Assembly (NCBI GenBank): GCA_030272585.1 | Contig: BSYQ01000013.1 | Coordinates: 496,001-560,000 of the forward strand | Reading direction: 5' to 3' | From: Bryopsis sp. KO-2023 | Lineage: Eukaryota > Chlorophyta > Ulvophyceae > Bryopsidales > Bryopsidaceae | DNA: 64,000 bases | Shown here: positions 51,968-63,500 of the stretch, piece after piece | How positions within the stretch are numbered: position 1 is the first letter of the stretch | How the letters are laid out: every line of letters starts with the position of its first letter | Translations under genes and position numbers: made by a program | Notes under the pieces: generated by a model | What the model saw: only the letters and a program-made list of their open reading frames with translations | The model's database searches: none | What the model was told of the DNA's origin: nothing

Positions 51968-54900
51968 TCAGCTTCTTATCTCAAACTCACGTAACTTGTC
52001 CGGTGCGTTTCGCAAGTTTCTGGCAGGTTCCCAGGTGTCCTCCGATTGATCATAACCCTGCCATCTGACAAGGTACTGCTTCCTGCCCCTGACAGTCCTA
52101 TCTGCCAGAATCCTGTCAACCAGATACTCCTCTTGGCCTGCCACCATTTCAGGCTCAGGTTGCCACCTGGGTGCCTCCCTGTCAGGAAAGCTGCCCTCCT
52201 GATCTTCGAAAGCAGGTTTCAGCTTGGACACATGGAAGGTGTTATGAATTTTCCAATGACCTGGCAGCCTCAGCCTGACTGCAACTTCAGATAACCTCTT
52301 CAGAACTACAAAAGGTCCACAGTATTTTGCAGTCAATTTCCTGCTCAACACCTGTGGTAGGGGTAAGTCCTTTGTGGCGAGAAAAACTTTGTCGCCCGGC
52401 TGAAAGCCCCCTCCCCTTCTGTTTTCGTCCGCCCCCTGGCGTTGACGTGCCTGAGCAGAAGCAATGTTCCTTCTGCAGGTTTGCAATGCAGTCTGCCAAG
52501 TAGACCACCAATCATCCACTGCAGGGCAAGCTGTAGCAGCTACAGCACTTGCAGGAGTCCTGGGTTGCTGTCCATTCATCAAATAGAAGGGAGAAAACCC
52601 AGTTGTAGCATTTATGCTGGAATTGTATGCAAATTCTGCAGCATCCAAATGCATATCCCAGTCTGTGCCTGCAGGTTCCACATAACTGCGCAGAATTTCC
52701 TGCACTGTTCTGTTAGCTCGCTCAGTCTGACCATCTGTCTCAGGATGATAACTGCTAGACATTGCTAACCGAGTGCCTGCCTTCTTCCAAAGAGCCCTCC
52801 AAAAATTGCTAGTGAAACGACTATCCCGATCAGAAACAATTTCTTGAGGCAATCCAAAGAAACGAACCACATGTTGGAAAAACAAATCTGCTACCCCTGC
52901 AGCAGTAACTGTCTGCTTTGTTGGAATGAGTCTGATCATTTTTGTGAACCGATCCACAACCACCAGCAAATAATCTGACCCTTTCTGAGTCCTTGGCAAA
53001 GGTCCAACAAAGTCCAATGAAACACTAGTCCACCTGCCATCTGGAATTGGCAAGGGCTGCAGCTTACCCAAAGGCTTCTGAGTAGAGGCCTTGTTTCGTT
53101 GGCAGGGAATGCAATTCCTCACATACTTCTGCACAGATCCTGAAATGAGTGGCCAGAAGTAATACTGCTGAACCCTGTGCAGGGTCTTCCTCCTGCCCAG
53201 ATGTCCTGCCAATGCAGACTCATGGCAAGCATGCAGTATCTTTTCCCTGAGCCCATCTGCTTCAGGTATCCACCATTTCCAGGAATGACCAACATGTCTC
53301 CAAAGTTTCAGACCATCCCATTTCACATGTGGAGGTCTGGAAGGTGCTCCAATCAGCTGCCAACATAATGGATCCTTCTTGTAAGCTGCCAGCACTGCCT
53401 GCTGAAATTCCCGATCTGCTGTCAACCTTATCCTTGCATTCAGCTGAGGACCATGTTCCTCTGCCTGATGTGTGGCCCTGCTCAACGCATCTGCCACCAC
53501 ATTGTCTCTGCCTGGTCGGTACTTGATATCAAACTTGAAGGATTGCAGAGTCTCCATCCATCGTGCTTGCCTCTGTGACAGGTGAGGCTGGGTGTGCAAA
53601 AATTTTAGAGGTGCATGATCGGTGTGCACGGTGAACTCCTGAGCATCCAAGTAGTGCCTCCACACTTTCAGAGCATGCACCACAGCCAACAGCTCCTTTT
53701 CATGAGTCGCATAGTTGAGCTCTGCCGGTTGCAGTTTCCTGCTTTCATATGCCACTGGTTGCTGACCCTGCCCCTGGTCCTGTGTTAGGACTGCTCCAAT
53801 AGCATAGTCTGAGGCATCTGTGATCACCTCGAATCTCAGACTTGGGTCAGGCACCAAAAGCACTGGTGCAGACATTAACGCCTCCTTGACATCCTGCATT
53901 GCTGCAGCTTCTGCCTCAGTCCATTTCCACACTGCCTCCTTTTTCAATAGAGCAGTGAGTGGTTTGGCTCTTGCAGAAAAATCCTTGATGAATCTTCTGT
54001 AATAGTTTGCCAATCCCAGAAATGACCTGAGATCCTTCACTGAAGTCAAAGGTGGCCAGTCCCTGATGACCTGCACCTTACTCTGCAACACCTGTACTCC
54101 TGCAGCACTCAACTCATGCCCCAGAAACTCAACTTGCTCCTTGCAGATTTCACATTTGGAAGCTGAAGCATATAATTTCTGCTCCCTCAATCTCTGCATC
54201 ACCTTTTCCAAGTGAACCTTGTGTTCTGCCCAACTCTTGCTAAAAATCAAGATGTCATCTAAGTAAACGATGCAAAAGGCGTCCAGAAAATCATGCAACA
54301 CATGATTCATTGTGTTCATGAATGTGGCAGGAGCATTGGTCAGCCCAAAAGGAAGAACTATGTACTCATACAGACCATACCTGGTGCGGAAGGCCGTTTT
54401 CTCACAGTCTGCAGGGTCCAACCGCACCTGATGGTAGCCTGCGCAGAGATCAATTTTGCTGAAGCAGCGAGCTCCCTGAATCTGATCCAGCAATTCCTCT
54501 ATCCTTGGGATAGGGTACCTGTTCTTCACCGTTAGTTTGTTAAGTGCCCGAAAGTCTACGCACATCCTAAGCTTTCCGTTCTTCTTAGGAACAAACAAAA
54601 TTGGTGAACCCCAGGGTGACTTGCTAGGTCTGATAAAACCCTGCTTCAGTAACTCTGCCAACTGCTTCTTGAATTCTTCCCTTTCTGCAAAACTGGCTCT
54701 ATAAAGCCCCTTTTTCACTGGTTCTGCCCCTTCTACCAATTCAATCTTATGGTTCACACCCCTGTCAGGAGGCAATTCCTGCGGCAGTTCCTCTTTAAAC
54801 AAATCCTGAAACTCCTTTCTGATCTGTTTTTCTAGCTCAACTGCCTCTTTCTGTTCCTCTGACAAGGTTTCTGGTTCACTGCCTCTCACTGCATCAGTAC

Positions 54901-55841
54901 TTTCCAAACCATTTATTGAACATCCATTATTTACTTCCCGTAAATTCAATAGGTACATCGGCAGGCCCTTGCGAGCTGCCCGAGCTACCTCATGTGCAGA
55001 CATGAGGTCCAAATCTGCTGTACTGCAATCTTCCAATCTGCCTGTTTGCATTCTAAGTTTAACGACTCTACCCTGAGGCCCCTGCAAAGCCACTATCTTT
55101 TCCTGCCAATCTATGGTGGGGTTATGTTTGATCAACCAAGACATACCCAGCACCAGGTCATATCTGCCCAGTGTTACTGCATACATCTTTTCTTCAGACA
55201 CAAACCTCCCCATCTTGACACTGGCCTGCAGTTCTTTTTCTACCTTTTCTGAAGTCCTGCCATCTGCCAACTGAACTTCAGAAACTGCCTCAGAGTGTTG
55301 TGTCTGTATGCTGTTTTCCTGCAACCAATCTTTCGAAACAAAATTGTCGGTTGCACCACTATCTATCAAAATTCTAGCAAAACAATCTGCCACAAACCCT
55401 GTGGTCTTCAACATTCCCTGAGTCCCCCCATGGACTCCTCTCAACTTCAAAAGTGGGGGTTCATCCAAGCTATATCCTTTAAAGCAAACTTCATTAGGTC
55501 TGCCCAGCCCAGATTCCTCTCTCACTGAAAACAGGTCTGCGGTGTCTGCCCTCAGATCACCAGCAGCACCAACATGCACTGAAAAATCATGCAAGTCAGG
55601 TGTGGCCCCGCCTGGCCCTGCACCTACTGCCTCTGAGAATTGAGTAGTTGTGGCTACCGTAGGCACATCAACCCCCTCAATCTCACTCCATGACCCTGCA
55701 GGTGTCAGTGCCTCCTGCACTACACCTTCAGAATCCTTCTCTGAAACATCTGCAGATGCTGCGACTCCGCGCCCAGCATCTACCATTGCACTCTTCAAAC
55801 AAACTGCAAGCCTCCCCAACTTCGGCAGACCACTTGCAGTA
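51968..55841 (-). CDS. pol: Pol of element 3b (protease, RT, RNase H, integrase, chromodomain)
   Basis: Continuous frame of about 1290 aa from the edge of the foldback insertion to the stop at 51968; the frame also runs ~164 bp into the foldback element, which adds a D-R-T-G-rich artefact. Protease DSGATDN near 55355-55370; RT YLDD near 54257-54268; RNase H about 53560-53850; integrase zinc domain near 53100-53230 and DDE core about 52690-53040; chromodomain about 51975-52130 with a YLVRWQGY block. All catalytic motifs are present. Because the foldback element separates it from gag, a normal Gag-Pol cannot be made unless the insertion is removed from the RNA or an internal start is used. Confidence 0.9.
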
Positions 55842-55849
55842 CTGCTCAC

Positions 55850-57149
55850 CAGACCTGGGCCCGACCGGACCGGCAGCGAAAAACCGGTCCGGTCCGGTCC
55901 AACCTGTCTAAGGACCGGCCGACCTGTCCGGTCCTGTCCGGTCCAACGAAAAAACGCCGGTCCTTGCAAGACCGGACAGGTTGCGACCTGTCCGGTCCTG
56001 TCCACTCCGGTCCAATCAACCTCGGAAATCTGCAGAAATCTGGACCGGTTTTCTGAGATTTTCCGTTTTTAGACAGGTCACACCCACATTTCGCCTTTAT
56101 TAGACCGGCGATGTGACCTGTCTAAAACCGGAACGACCCTGTCTTGACAGGGTTGTTCTCCTGTTTTAGACCGGCTCCAGGTCGGTCTGGACAGGTGGGC
56201 TGCCTGTCCAGACCGACCTGGCGCCTGTCTAGAACAGGTCACACAATTAAGCACTTTTAGCGTGCCAATTGTGTATCAATTGACTGGGAACTGAGTTAAT
56301 TAATTAAACAACAAATAATATTGTTACATGTATTTTCATTGCATGAATGACGTGAGCCAAGCTCACCAGCCACCGACTGGAGGGAGTCGGTCGACTCTGG
56401 GAGGACTCGAACTCGGGTTGGCTAAGTCCGAGTCGAGAGCACTACAAGGTAGCGGACCCCACCATAGGGACGCTCAAATGGGTTCCGCTACCTTTAAGTA
56501 CCTACTTTTTGTAATGGAAAATAACGGGTACTTAAAGGTAGCGGACCCCATTTGAGCGTCCCTATGGTGGGGTCCGCTACCTTGTAGTGCTCTCGACTCG
56601 GACTTAGCCAACCCGAGTTCGAGTCCTCCCAAAGTCGACCGACTCCCTCTAGTCGGTGGCTGGTGAGCTTGGCTCACGTTATTCATCCACTAAAAATATA
56701 TATAATAGTATTACTTGGTGCTTTAATTAATTCAATCACTTCCCAACTGATTGATTCCCAGTTATGTGCTTAATTGTGCGACCTGTTCTAGACAGGCTCC
56801 AGGTCGGTCTGGACAGGCAGCCCACCTGTCCAGACCGACCTGGAGCCGGTCTAAAACAGGTCAAACTAGGCCTCACACCGGTCTAAAACAGGGTCACACC
56901 GGTCTAAAACAGGTCACACGAGTATGACCTATCCAGACAGGCGACAACCTGTCTGGACAGGTCAGACCGGTCTAGAAAGGTCAAATCCGGTCTAAGAAAG
57001 GTGTTCTTTACTAGACCGGATTTGACCTTTCTTAGACCGGATTTGACCTTTCCAGACCGGTTTGACCTGTCTAAGAAAGGTCAAATCCGGTCCAAGACAG
57101 GTTTTCCGGTCCGGTCCGGTCCTTTAAAACTTGCCGGCGCCCACGTCTG
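55850..57149. mobile_element. hAT-like foldback element in element 3b
   Basis: 1300 bp at the same site as 29516-30817, with the same CTGCTCAC duplication (55842-55849 and 57150-57157). The palindrome is at about 56344-56684. Differs from the 3a copy by a few substitutions and a short deletion near 56056. It therefore inserted before the two element 3 copies separated. Confidence 0.85.
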
Positions 57150-57157
57150 CTGCTCAC

Positions 57158-57578
57158 CTTCTCCCTAAGGCCTCCAGAATTCCCTGCACCGGTGTCCCTG
57201 CCTGGACCACCACCTGCAGAAATTCCATCCATGAATCTTACACACTTCTCCTCGGTTACGGCTACACACGGCTCATCAACCTTAGAATGGACTCCACGCC
57301 CATAGGCTACCCTCCCCTGAGGTAACACCTTGTGTGGGTGGCTACGCCGACCTTCCCACACTCCACTTCTGTCCTCCTGCTTCTCTTCTCCACGGCTGGC
57401 AGTCTCTCCAGACTCCAGCCTGCTCAGTTTTCCTGACAATCAACAGCAAAATGGCCCAACTTGCCGCAGTTATAGCACCGCACATTTGCTGCAGCGCGAC
57501 CTGCGTCCATTCTGCTTCTGCCTGCTGACGAACTTTCTCCAGACTTTCGCCTCTGTCTGCGAGGACTGCCACTGCGTC
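57158..57578 (-). pseudogene. pol N-terminal segment and gag 3' end of element 3b, truncated
   Basis: Equivalent to 30826-31248. It includes the CCHC knuckle at the end of gag and the -1 frame toward pol. gag is cut at 57578 by element 5, leaving about 50 residues. Confidence 0.85.
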
Positions 57579-57808
57579 TGATAGGGGCCCTTCCCCCAGA
57601 GGGGGAAGGGTAGATAGGGGCCCTCCTCCAAGTGGAGGAGGGTAGAACGTGGGAACACAACACAATAGCAAACCCAGCCCCAAAGGTTACACAATGTCAA
57701 AAATACAACCCTTTAAGTACCGTCCACAACACACTAACCCCTTACTCTACAGTGACACACCCACTCACCGATGGGACATCTAGACACTAACCTCGTCACC
57801 TCGTATCA
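57579..57808 (-). repeat. 3' LTR of element 5, a minus-strand LTR element inserted in element 3b gag
   Basis: 230 bp with inverted ends TGATA...TATCA, followed by a long C-run (complement of a purine tract, 57812-57827), as expected for a 3' LTR on the minus strand. The likely target duplication is GCGTC (57574-57578), but the other end is outside the window. Its first 70 bp hold two tandem 33-bp hairpin units. Without the other LTR this remains a structural prediction. Confidence 0.6.
57580..57645. repeat. Two tandem hairpins with compensatory differences
   Basis: Units GATAGGGGCCCTTCCCCC...GGGGGAAGGGTA and GATAGGGGCCCTCCTCCA...TGGAGGAGGGTA. The loops and stems differ, but each stem is perfectly paired. 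Confidence 0.8.
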
Positions 57809-60065
57809 ACTACTCCCCCCCCCCCCCGAGTGGTGTCCTCAGCACTCAAGAAAGTTAATCGCGAAAGAAAAACCCGAAAGAAATAAAGAATAAGTAGTTT
57901 GATTGGCCGCTAAAAAGAGAAACAGGGCCATCCACTGAACAAAACACGAAGAAAAATAGAAAAATAGAAAACAAACCTCACAATCATGCAAACAAGATGA
58001 TTTTCAAACGGCATAACAGATCCCATACTCTGTGAAATCCAAAAACCTTGTGTCTCTTGCTTGGACGGATGCCCGCTTCTTCGTCTGCTTGCTTCATCAG
58101 GGCATTTAGTAATAGCCCGCTCAAGCCTCTCCTAACTCGTGGTTCTATGGTGCGGATGTGGATTCCGCCCACGAGTACCGCCAAGGAGAAGGTTAAACAT
58201 GGCATAAGCATTGCTTGCAATGTCTTCTTGCTCGTGATTCAGCACACGAACATGAAGAAATGCCCGCTATGCTTTATCCGTTCAAGACTCCAAGTCCGCG
58301 CAAGCTTAGATTATAACTTCCGCTCGCTACCTCGCTTCGCAGTTTCACTTAGTCGGAAACCATAAGCTTCGCTCTTGTCAGACACTCTCCTGTAGTCCGC
58401 TGCTGTTGATATCCGCTGCGGCTTTTCATCCATTGCAGTTTTGGTCAATTCCAATGCCGCTGCAATTCCTTGGTCAGATTTCCACTTCCGTTTTCTTCAT
58501 TTACAACTGATATTTTTCCTTCCTTCCACGGTACATCTTCGTTCTTCGCTCGGTAAAACGCTTGGTCGGATATCACTTAGGCACAACACTCCATTCGTTA
58601 CGTTTATCCGCTAGTATATAAGCGGTCATCAGTGTAGAGATTTGTCCGAGGCCAAATCCTATGCGGATACCCCCAGGATCTCACTAAGCTGGTTGACTGC
58701 TAGAGTCCCCACTTAGCAGCGAGAGCCAGTACACCGATGAGAAGTCCGGCTGATCTCTCAGCTTCTTCTCTCTTCAACGTCCCTACGAATCTCCCATGAG
58801 TTTCTCCGCCGCAACACCTCAGAACAATAGCCGCTCGAGCATATCCATAACATGTATGGCCACTGCTATAGAGATTTGTCTGAGGCCTACATTTCCCCCA
58901 GGATCTCATCGAATCACAATCCGCTGGTTGGCTACTAGAGTCCCTACGTAGCAGCGAGAGCCAGTATATGCAGCAGAGCGTCCGGCCATTCCCTGACCTC
59001 TTCGTCCTTTCTGCTCCAGTGCTATTGTCTTCAGTGGTCCGCTCCAATGTTTTTCCGAGTTTGGGTCTTCAAATAATGTCCGCTCCTTCTTCGGCGGTTT
59101 GAATTAATCCGCCCTGGTGGTCCAATTTAATCCACCCTGGCGATTCTTTGTTGTCTTCGGCCAATCCTCTGATGCTTTGGTAAACCCCCATAAGTCTCCA
59201 ATACATCCTCAGCTTCAGAACATCCATAATCCGCTCGTGACTGAGTCAATCGTTGCATAGCTACCCTCACGCCTCCAAGTCGGTTGTTGATCAGAACTTC
59301 CGCTTAGTGTTGTCCGCTAGGTCGCTCCAACGTTCGCTTTGACGCCCTTTCATTCGTTCCTAATTGTACGTGCGACCGTGATCCTCAAATTCCGCCGTGG
59401 CTGATATTTTCCGCCTTGACTGATTTTTTCCCGCTTTGGCTCTTTGAGATCATCAATTCCGCCTTCATATTCCGCTCACTGGAATTGTGTCGCTTCTTCA
59501 GGCACAATATCCGCTTCCACAGGCACAATTCCGCTTCTGCAGCACAATTTCCGCTTCTGCAGGCACGATATCCGCCTTAAGTACTGGATTTTGTCCGCCC
59601 AAATGCTTCTTGTCTTCGTATTCGCTAGCAATGTGATTCCGCCAAGATTAACCCGCCAGTCATATCCCAACAGGCTTAATCCGCTGGTCACAATCCGCCA
59701 GTCGAATACCCTTCAAGTTCTCTTCAGAACTTCGCTTCTTCCGCCGTAGTCGAAGTTGCTTTTTTCCTGACAAGTGCATTATCCGCTTCAGTTGCTGTTT
59801 CCGCCAACTGATGTACAATTAATCCGCCCGAACGAATTCAGTCACTCAGCTGTATGTGTCTTCCGTCTGCACGGGTCATAGTTCAGGATTTATTTCGGTT
59901 TCTTTCTTTGCTCGGCTTCTGTGATAATCCGCCCTTCGGTCAGTTCCACGTCCGCTCGAGGTTCCTTCGTTGGAGAAGAGTAATTTTTGAATGTCCGCAC
60001 ATTCCTTCTTTTGTTTTCCATTGCATGAGCCGCCACCTCCGTCGTCTTTGGATCCTTCTCACGGC
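57809..60065 (-). other. Interior of element 5, non-coding in the window, with TCCGC-word array
   Basis: No retrotransposon domain is seen. From about 58060 to 60000 the sequence is crowded with TCCGC/GCGGA words at irregular spacing, reminiscent of the LARD arrays but with a different word. A ~118-bp block is duplicated (58634-58752 and 58869-58986). TATATAAG at 58615-58622 is TATA-like. Probably another non-autonomous LTR element. Confidence 0.5.
58634..58986. repeat. Diverged tandem duplication, unit about 118 bp, offset about 235 bp
   Basis: Shared blocks TAGAGATTTGTC, CCCCCAGGATCTCA, CTAGAGTCCC and AGCAGCGAGAGCCAGTA occur in the same order in both copies. Confidence 0.75.
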
Positions 60066-60079
60066 CAGAGATAGGACTT

Positions 60080-60400
60080 TACGGTTACGGTACCGTAAAC
60101 CGTACCGTAACCTCACTCCGGTCACTTACGGTTACGGTCACTCCGGTCCGGACCGGAGTGGTTTTCGTGCTCGGAACCGGACCACCGTAAATGTTATCCG
60201 TAGTACTACGGCGTCATTACGGCGGTCCGGAGCATGAAATGACGGATTTACGGTTCGGTTATCACCGTACACCGGAGCATGCCGTAAACTCACCGTAAAT
60301 CAACAACCGTAGCACCGTAAATCATCCACCGTAGCGCCGTAATCACGTGACCGTAACACCGTAAACCGCAAACCGGAGTCCGTTCCACCGTAAAGAGGAG
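60080..60400. repeat. Subterminal ACCGTAA/TTACGGT repeat zone of the hAT element
   Basis: More than a dozen copies on both strands, plus the palindrome CTCCGGTCCGGACCGGAG near 60142. In hAT elements such as Ac, short subterminal repeats bind the transposase; that role here is inference. Confidence 0.8.
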
Positions 60401-60529
60401 TTACGGTGGGAAGCTGTCCCGTCGTACGCAACCTCCCTTATAACCTAGCCACTCTCCCATCGCTAGTTTCTCCTTTGGTTTTCTACTGTCTCGCGGTGTG
60501 TTTTCGTTTTTTTCCGGAGTGTGTTCAGT

Positions 60530-63500
60530 ATGTCGGCGACGTCGGATGTTCAGTTGATGGGCGAGGTCAGAAAGGATGCGGGGTTGCGTCTTGTCGACTA
60601 CGCACCGCTGGCGACCCTGGTGGTGCAGCTCGACGACGGCTCGTGGGAGGCCTATGTAAAAGGAGAAAAGGGGAAGAAAAAAGAGGACAGGCTGGTCAAG
60701 CTGAAGTGTTTGCTGTGCGGACACATGTGCTCTTGGTGTAAGTATTTTGTATTTTTTTTTTTTTTCTTTTTCTGGGTTAATATTTCTGGAGTAGTTTTTT
60801 ATTTTGGTGTGGATGTCTGCAGCCAAGGGGTCCTACAGTGGCCTCAAGTCCCACTGCTCTGGGAGGCATGGTGTGAAAGACCATGATGTCCTCACCACTG
60901 CCAAGGGGTGGATCGATGATGCTGCGAAGGATGGGAAGGACTTCCCACTAGCAGAATGGACGTCGAAAATGGCAGCAGCAGGCCATTTGAAGCCAGGAAA
61001 GGGGGGGAAGTCAAGCGAGGACCCATCCGAGACGCTGATATCCAAGTCTCTACACCGGGTAGGTTTGTGATTGCTTGTGATGTTAATGCATGTGTTGTTG
61101 TGTTGCTGGATGCTGGAATTTCCAGCCTGATTTTTGGGGGACTGCATGTGTTGTTGTGTTGCTGGATGCTGGAATTTCCAGCCTGATTTTTGGGGGACTG
61201 CATGTGTTGTTGTGTTGCTGGATGCTGGAATTTCCAGCCTGAATTTTGGGGGACTGCATGTGTTGTTGTGTTGCTGGATGCTGGAATTTCCAGCCTGAAT
61301 TTTGGGGGACTGCATGTGGTGCTGATGTGCATGTGTGATGTACAGAATGTGCGCTACCAAGCCGGCAGTGCCGGATACAAGAGGTTCGTCAGGGAAGCGG
61401 CAAAGTGGGTGGCGAGGGACTCCCTTCCTTTTGGGACTCCATGCACTCCAGCCTTCCTCGAGTTCGCCAGGGTGCTTGAACCCAAATGCCCAAAAGTGGA
61501 TCCCAAAACCATAAAGCGCGAGATCAGTTCTGTCTACAAGAGCGAGATGGAAAGGTTGACGAGGTCCGTCCCATGGAAGGTAACCGCTTTTACGACCGAC
61601 CTGTGGAAGAGTAGGACTTCATGTGAATATATAACATTCACATGCAGCTGGGTAGATACAGAGTGGGTTTTGCAGACTAGGACATTAGGATCGCATAGGT
61701 TAGAGTATACAAGCATAACCGCAGAGGTTCTTTCGGTGGAAATTCCAAAACTGCTTCAGGGGTACTTTGGGGGGTCAGCTCAGTTAGGAGAAATGAGGCC
61801 GACCATAATTTCAGATTGTGGATCGAATATTAGGAAGGCCCTTCAAGAAGAATTAGAATTTGACTGGCTCAGGTGCTCCTTGCACATGCTCCACAATGTG
61901 GTGCAGCTGGGCTTAGGGCATATAGGCGTTATTGGGAGGGTCAATAAACACACGGCCTTACTACTAGAGGCAATAGATGTGTTGAAAGGGGTAGCAGCCC
62001 ATGTACGGCGCTCCTCTACTTTTAAAACTAAGTTCAGTCAGGCTCAGGTAGAGATGTGGGAAAGGGGGGAAGGGGGGGAAGGGGGGGAGGGGGGGGAGGT
62101 GGAGTACATGCCGGCGGACCTCGGGGAGGAGGAAAGCGAGGACTCGCTGGAGGATGCACAGGATATGGCGCCACAGGTGGATAAACTCTCCTTTATTTTC
62201 TGTTGCTTCCATTCACTTCCCTTTTTCTGTGTTGCTGCTTGCTTCTTGTTATAAGTTGAATTTTTTCTGACATCTAAATGGCTTGTTTTGGGTGTTGTTT
62301 GGCTGCAGGGTCCCACCAGTCAGGATCTTGATGATATTGCTGCAGCTGCTGCTGCTGCTGCTGCTGTGGAAGATCTGACATCACAGGTGATTATTGAGTT
62401 GTATTTTTTTTTCCAAAATTTTGGTCCGGTTCCGGTTTTTTCCGGTTTTTTCCGGTTTTTTACGGTGTTTTACGGTGTTTTACGGTTTTTTACGGGTGTT
62501 TTACGGGTGTTTTACGGGTTTTTTACGGTTTTTTACGGTTTTTTTACGGTGTTTACGGTGTTTACGGTGTTTTACGGTGTTTACGGTTTTTTACGGTTTT
62601 TTACGGTCGAACAAATTTTCACTATCATTGACATGTTGTGTTCCAATCGATTTCAATGCATGTCTGTGAGGTGACAAGTGTTGTGTGATCTGCAGGGAGA
62701 GGGCACGGCAGAGACCATGGATGTGGAAGTGGTTGGCCCTTCTCAACAGGCTGGTGGCCCTTCGCAACAGTCTGGTGCACCATCATCGCAGCCGGCACCC
62801 CCACCAAGAAAACCTAGGGTGCTGCAACTCCCCACGATCGTGAGCACACGGTGGAACAGCACCTTCATCATGCTCCAGAGAGCCGTGAGGCTCAGGCCAG
62901 CAATCGATCGATTGCTAGCTGAGCAACATGGGGAGGGGGATGAGCACCGTGAAATAACACCACGGCAGTGGACGCTGCTGGAGAGCCTGTTGGAGTTGCT
63001 GAAAATTGCGAGGGATGCCACACACCTGTAAGTACAACATTGCAGAAAAAAAACCAAACAAAAAACTTGATTATTGAGAAGATGTATGATTTTTCAAGTA
63101 GTGTGAACAAAACGACAAAAGAAAAAACAGGGAATAACAAACTGAACTGCAGCCCGTTATTTATCAAGTATTCATTCAATGTGATGTCTTGTTTTAGATT
63201 GGAGGCATCGAAAACAGTGACAAGCGGGAGGGTGGTCCTGACGTTCGCGAGGATCCACAGTTTTTGGAAAGACTGGATCAGAACAAATGTGGAGGCCGTG
63301 AAGGAGGGGAGATCCCCCCCACCGAACATCCAGGCGCTGTCGCCAATTGTGTATGCCATGGTGGACAAGCTGGAGAAGGAATGGAGCGACCCGCAGCTCG
63401 GGCTGGCCTGGATGTTGTGCGCTCTTATGGATGTGTCAGTGCGGTGGCGATCCCTCGAAGAAGCGTACCTGTTTTTGCAACTGCTGCCCGACAACCAAGC

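Larger units (their letters stand above)
49473..57578 (-). mobile_element. Element 3b: second copy of element 3, 5' end missing
   Basis: 3' LTR 49473-49935, then the same order as element 3a but without the LARDs: 3' UTR, ORF3, uninterrupted pol, foldback element, pol N-terminus and the last ~120 bp of gag. At 57579 it is cut by the LTR of element 5; the rest of gag, the leader and 5' LTR are not in the window. Only scattered single-base differences and one or two short indels from element 3a were noticed. Left flank GGGCA (49468-49472). Confidence 0.93.

Noticed and set aside
57579-57645. Helitron 3' end (hairpin near terminus)
   Set aside because: There is no CTRR end next to the hairpin and no A/T target; the LTR reading with TGATA/TATCA and a purine tract fits better.
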